Of a stretch of DNA of 5,344 nt, positions 4,137 to 5,344 are shown piece after piece (within the stretch, counting starts at the first letter, position 1; the number at the start of each line of letters is the position of its first letter). Origin of the DNA: Spirochaetaceae bacterium (GTDB taxonomy: Bacteria; Spirochaetota; Spirochaetia; DSM-2461); the NCBI GenBank assembly GCA_016342385.1, contig JAEINM010000304.1, positions 1-5,344 of the forward strand, read 5' to 3'. Under the pieces are notes generated by a model. That model saw only the letters and a program-made list of their open reading frames with translations, ran no database searches and had not been told where the DNA came from. The position numbers were made by a program, and so were the translations under genes.

Positions 4137-5264
4137 TCAGCTGACTCTGTAATAATGGTTGTGCAATCCGTAGAGGACAGGCTTTTTCTTGATTTTACCT
4201 GAAACATCAGGTGGTCGACCTTCTGGTATCGCTCCAAGACCTTGATGTGGACGATATTGATTATAATATCCCATGTAAGATTTTAATAAATTCCTCAATT
4301 GCTTCTCTGAGAAGATTACAAACCAATCCAGACACTCTTGTCTCACAGAACGAATAAATCTTTCTGCATATGCATTCAGATTCGGAGAGTAGGGCGTCGT
4401 AGCAACTCCATTGATCTCATATTCATTATATGGGAAATATTTCAGTTCACCCGAGTTATCGTGGATCAAATATGAGTCCGGATACAACTCTTCAAAATGG
4501 GAGAACTGGCTCCTGATAAACGAATGTTTGGATTCTGAGTCACATTGTAATGAACGATTCGACGACTCTTTAGCTCAATAATAAAGAAGACATAGAATCT
4601 CTTGAATCCAAAAATATCGACTGTGAAAAAGTCGTAAGCGAATAGTGACTGCCAGTGCGATTTAAGAAACTTACTCCAAGAATAATTCGGTTTAATATCA
4701 CCAGATTTCCTATAATCCTGAATTACTTTTCTGATTGTCTCCCTGGATATATCGATAGATATCTACTCTAACTCATCTTGAATGCGCGTACAGCCCCAGA
4801 GATAGTTTTCAATCTTTAGTTTCTTTATCAGTAATTTCATTGCTTTTGTAATAGGTGGTCTGCCTTTCTTTCTGGTTTTGGGTTTATCATAAGTCCAGTA
4901 TTCCTTGATAGCTCTCTTCCATCTGTACAATACTGTTTCTGGAGTTACAAGAGTAAAATATTTCCTTGATTTTGGATTGCTGATGAGCATAGAACGGATA
5001 GAGAACCGGAGGTTCTATGTTCGGATAGGTTGTGGCTTTGCCACTTGAATCCATAACCTTCAGTTACAAGTAACTTTCGGTTCACCGAATAAACCATTTC
5101 TCCTGGATAGAGAAGGGCAGTTTTTTATTCTTTTCATTGAAATATCTTTTATACCTCTGATTCTCCTGCCAGATTAGAGCAATCTTTGGAATAATTGATT
5201 TCCTGTTGATGATGTAGAAGAGGGAGAACTCAAGAAGATGAAATAATGATTTCAGTAGTAGCAT
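4137..5264 (-). pseudogene. Broken rve/DDE transposase, 345 aa when repaired
   Basis: The minus-strand frames join into one protein from ATG 5264 to TGA 4137-4139. In order: an N-terminal helical part with WQENQRYKRYF (residues 33-42); PETVLYRWKR (78-87); a basic GRPPI segment (104-108); ENYLWGCTRIQDELE (122-136); DISRETIRKVI, a helix-turn-helix-like part (141-151); and the integrase core with FFTVDIFG (Asp186), YLIHDNSGELKYF (Asp239), and TPYSPNLNAYAERFIRSVRQECLDW (Glu271). It ends YYNQYRPHQGLG and GLHNHYYR. The DDE residues appear to be present. Lesions: a 91-bp insertion between residues 59 and 60 (near 4997-5090), which adds a stop at 5082-5084; an in-frame TAG at 4763-4765 (position 137); and a one-base loss near 4525, after TQNPN. 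The repaired length fits this family. With these lesions the product should be inactive unless recoding occurs. Confidence 0.88.
4997..5090. repeat. 91-bp hairpin-dense element inserted in the transposase
   Basis: Compared with the copy at 1836-2137, this stretch is an extra 91 bp between the codons for Phe-Ile and Arg-Ser-Met. It holds four tight inverted repeats: AGAACC/GGTTCT (5002-5007, 5011-5016), GTGGC/GCCAC (5032-5036, 5040-5044), AGTTAC/GTAACT (5062-5067, 5070-5075) and TTCGGT/ACCGAA (5076-5081, 5084-5089). Its ends also carry an outer inverted repeat, GAACCG (5003-5008) and CGGTTC (5078-5083), extendable imperfectly to about 10 bases. The edges show a near-duplicate AT(T/C)CG on each side, possibly a target duplication. 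Its length is not a multiple of 3 and it brings stop codons, so it breaks the gene. It looks like a small palindromic or MITE-like element. No second copy was found in the window. Confidence 0.7.
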
Positions 5265-5318
5265 ATTAATAGAATCGACAAGTTTTTATAAGCGTAAAAT
5301 GGACTAATAATTCTTTGG

Positions 5319-5344
5319 CGCTAATTTATTGTTACTACGGGCAT
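5319..5344 (-). repeat. Candidate right terminal inverted repeat of the insertion sequence
   Basis: On the minus strand this begins ATGCCCGTAGTAAC, 80 bases upstream of the transposase ATG, and mirrors 3947-3974. A related sequence, TGCCCGTAATAA, occurs on the plus strand at 396-407. The outermost base may lie beyond the window. Confidence 0.5.

Larger units (their letters stand above)
3947..5344 (-). mobile_element. Degraded insertion sequence with rve/DDE transposase and a nested hairpin element
   Basis: The element consists of a minus-strand transposase pseudogene (4137-5264) between imperfect inverted repeats at 3947-3974 and 5319-5344, about 1.4 kb in all, or about 1.3 kb without the 91-bp insertion. 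The right end coincides with the window edge and could extend further. About 190 bases separate the transposase stop from the left repeat, which is long for such elements, so the left boundary is less certain. The transposase belongs to the integrase-core superfamily shared by the IS3 and IS481 groups; I cannot name the exact family. A target-site duplication cannot be checked because the right flank is missing. A second, older copy survives as the fragment at 1836-2137. Confidence 0.7.

Noticed and set aside
4997..5090. tRNA, integron attC site or riboswitch within the hairpin-dense insertion
   Set aside because: No anticodon arm or CCA-like acceptor arrangement, no convincing attC core sites, and no known riboswitch motif is visible. 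The context is a disrupted transposase.
1..5344. CRISPR array, toxin-antitoxin pair, prophage or restriction-modification genes
   Set aside because: No regularly spaced repeats and no recognisable motifs of these systems were found on either strand.

Overview
This 5.3 kb window is AT-rich bacterial accessory DNA. The source looks Gram-negative: one gene encodes a signal-peptide protein with an outer-membrane barrel-like C-terminus, and a very small gene encodes a lipoprotein. That lipoprotein has Phe at -3 of its lipobox, a relaxed form tolerated in spirochaetes. A spirochaete-like host is therefore a guess from style, not a proven assignment.

Layout, left to right. Positions 2-391 (+) are the 3' end of an unrecognised, probably helical protein whose start lies outside the window. 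Positions 511-1458 (+) hold the only confidently named gene, a complete two-domain DUF523-DUF1722 protein (TudS-like N-terminus, YbgA-like C-terminus), followed at once by a short GC hairpin and a T-run. Positions 1459-2200 contain no intact gene. They hold a broken, barrel-like reading frame (1488-1800) and then a decayed N-terminal fragment of an insertion-sequence transposase (1836-2137, minus strand). Two small genes follow on the minus strand, each with a strong ribosome-binding site: a 43-aa lipoprotein (2224-2355), and a 61-aa conserved hypothetical (2473-2658) whose true start is the second ATG. On the plus strand come a 48-aa Cys/His-rich mini-protein candidate (2870-3016), a spacer full of inverted repeats with a good sigma-70-like promoter (3017-3199), and the exported barrel-like protein (3200-3796).

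The right quarter (about 3947-5344, minus strand) is a degraded insertion sequence encoding an rve/DDE-type transposase. Stitching its frames together gives a 345-codon protein. The reading is broken by one in-frame stop, one single-base frameshift and one 91-bp insertion packed with short hairpins. The older fragment at 1836-2137 lacks this insertion, so the two copies define its edges. This nested hairpin element is the most unusual structure in the window. Imperfect terminal inverted repeats around a GTAGTAACAA core bound the insertion sequence. A third end-like sequence (11 of 12 bases) at 396-407 faces inward, so the whole segment may once have been bounded by related ends.

The genes do not form an obvious pathway. 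The window reads as a region of small exported or unknown genes repeatedly hit by one insertion-sequence family. No CRISPR array, tRNA, rRNA or recognisable defence system was seen.
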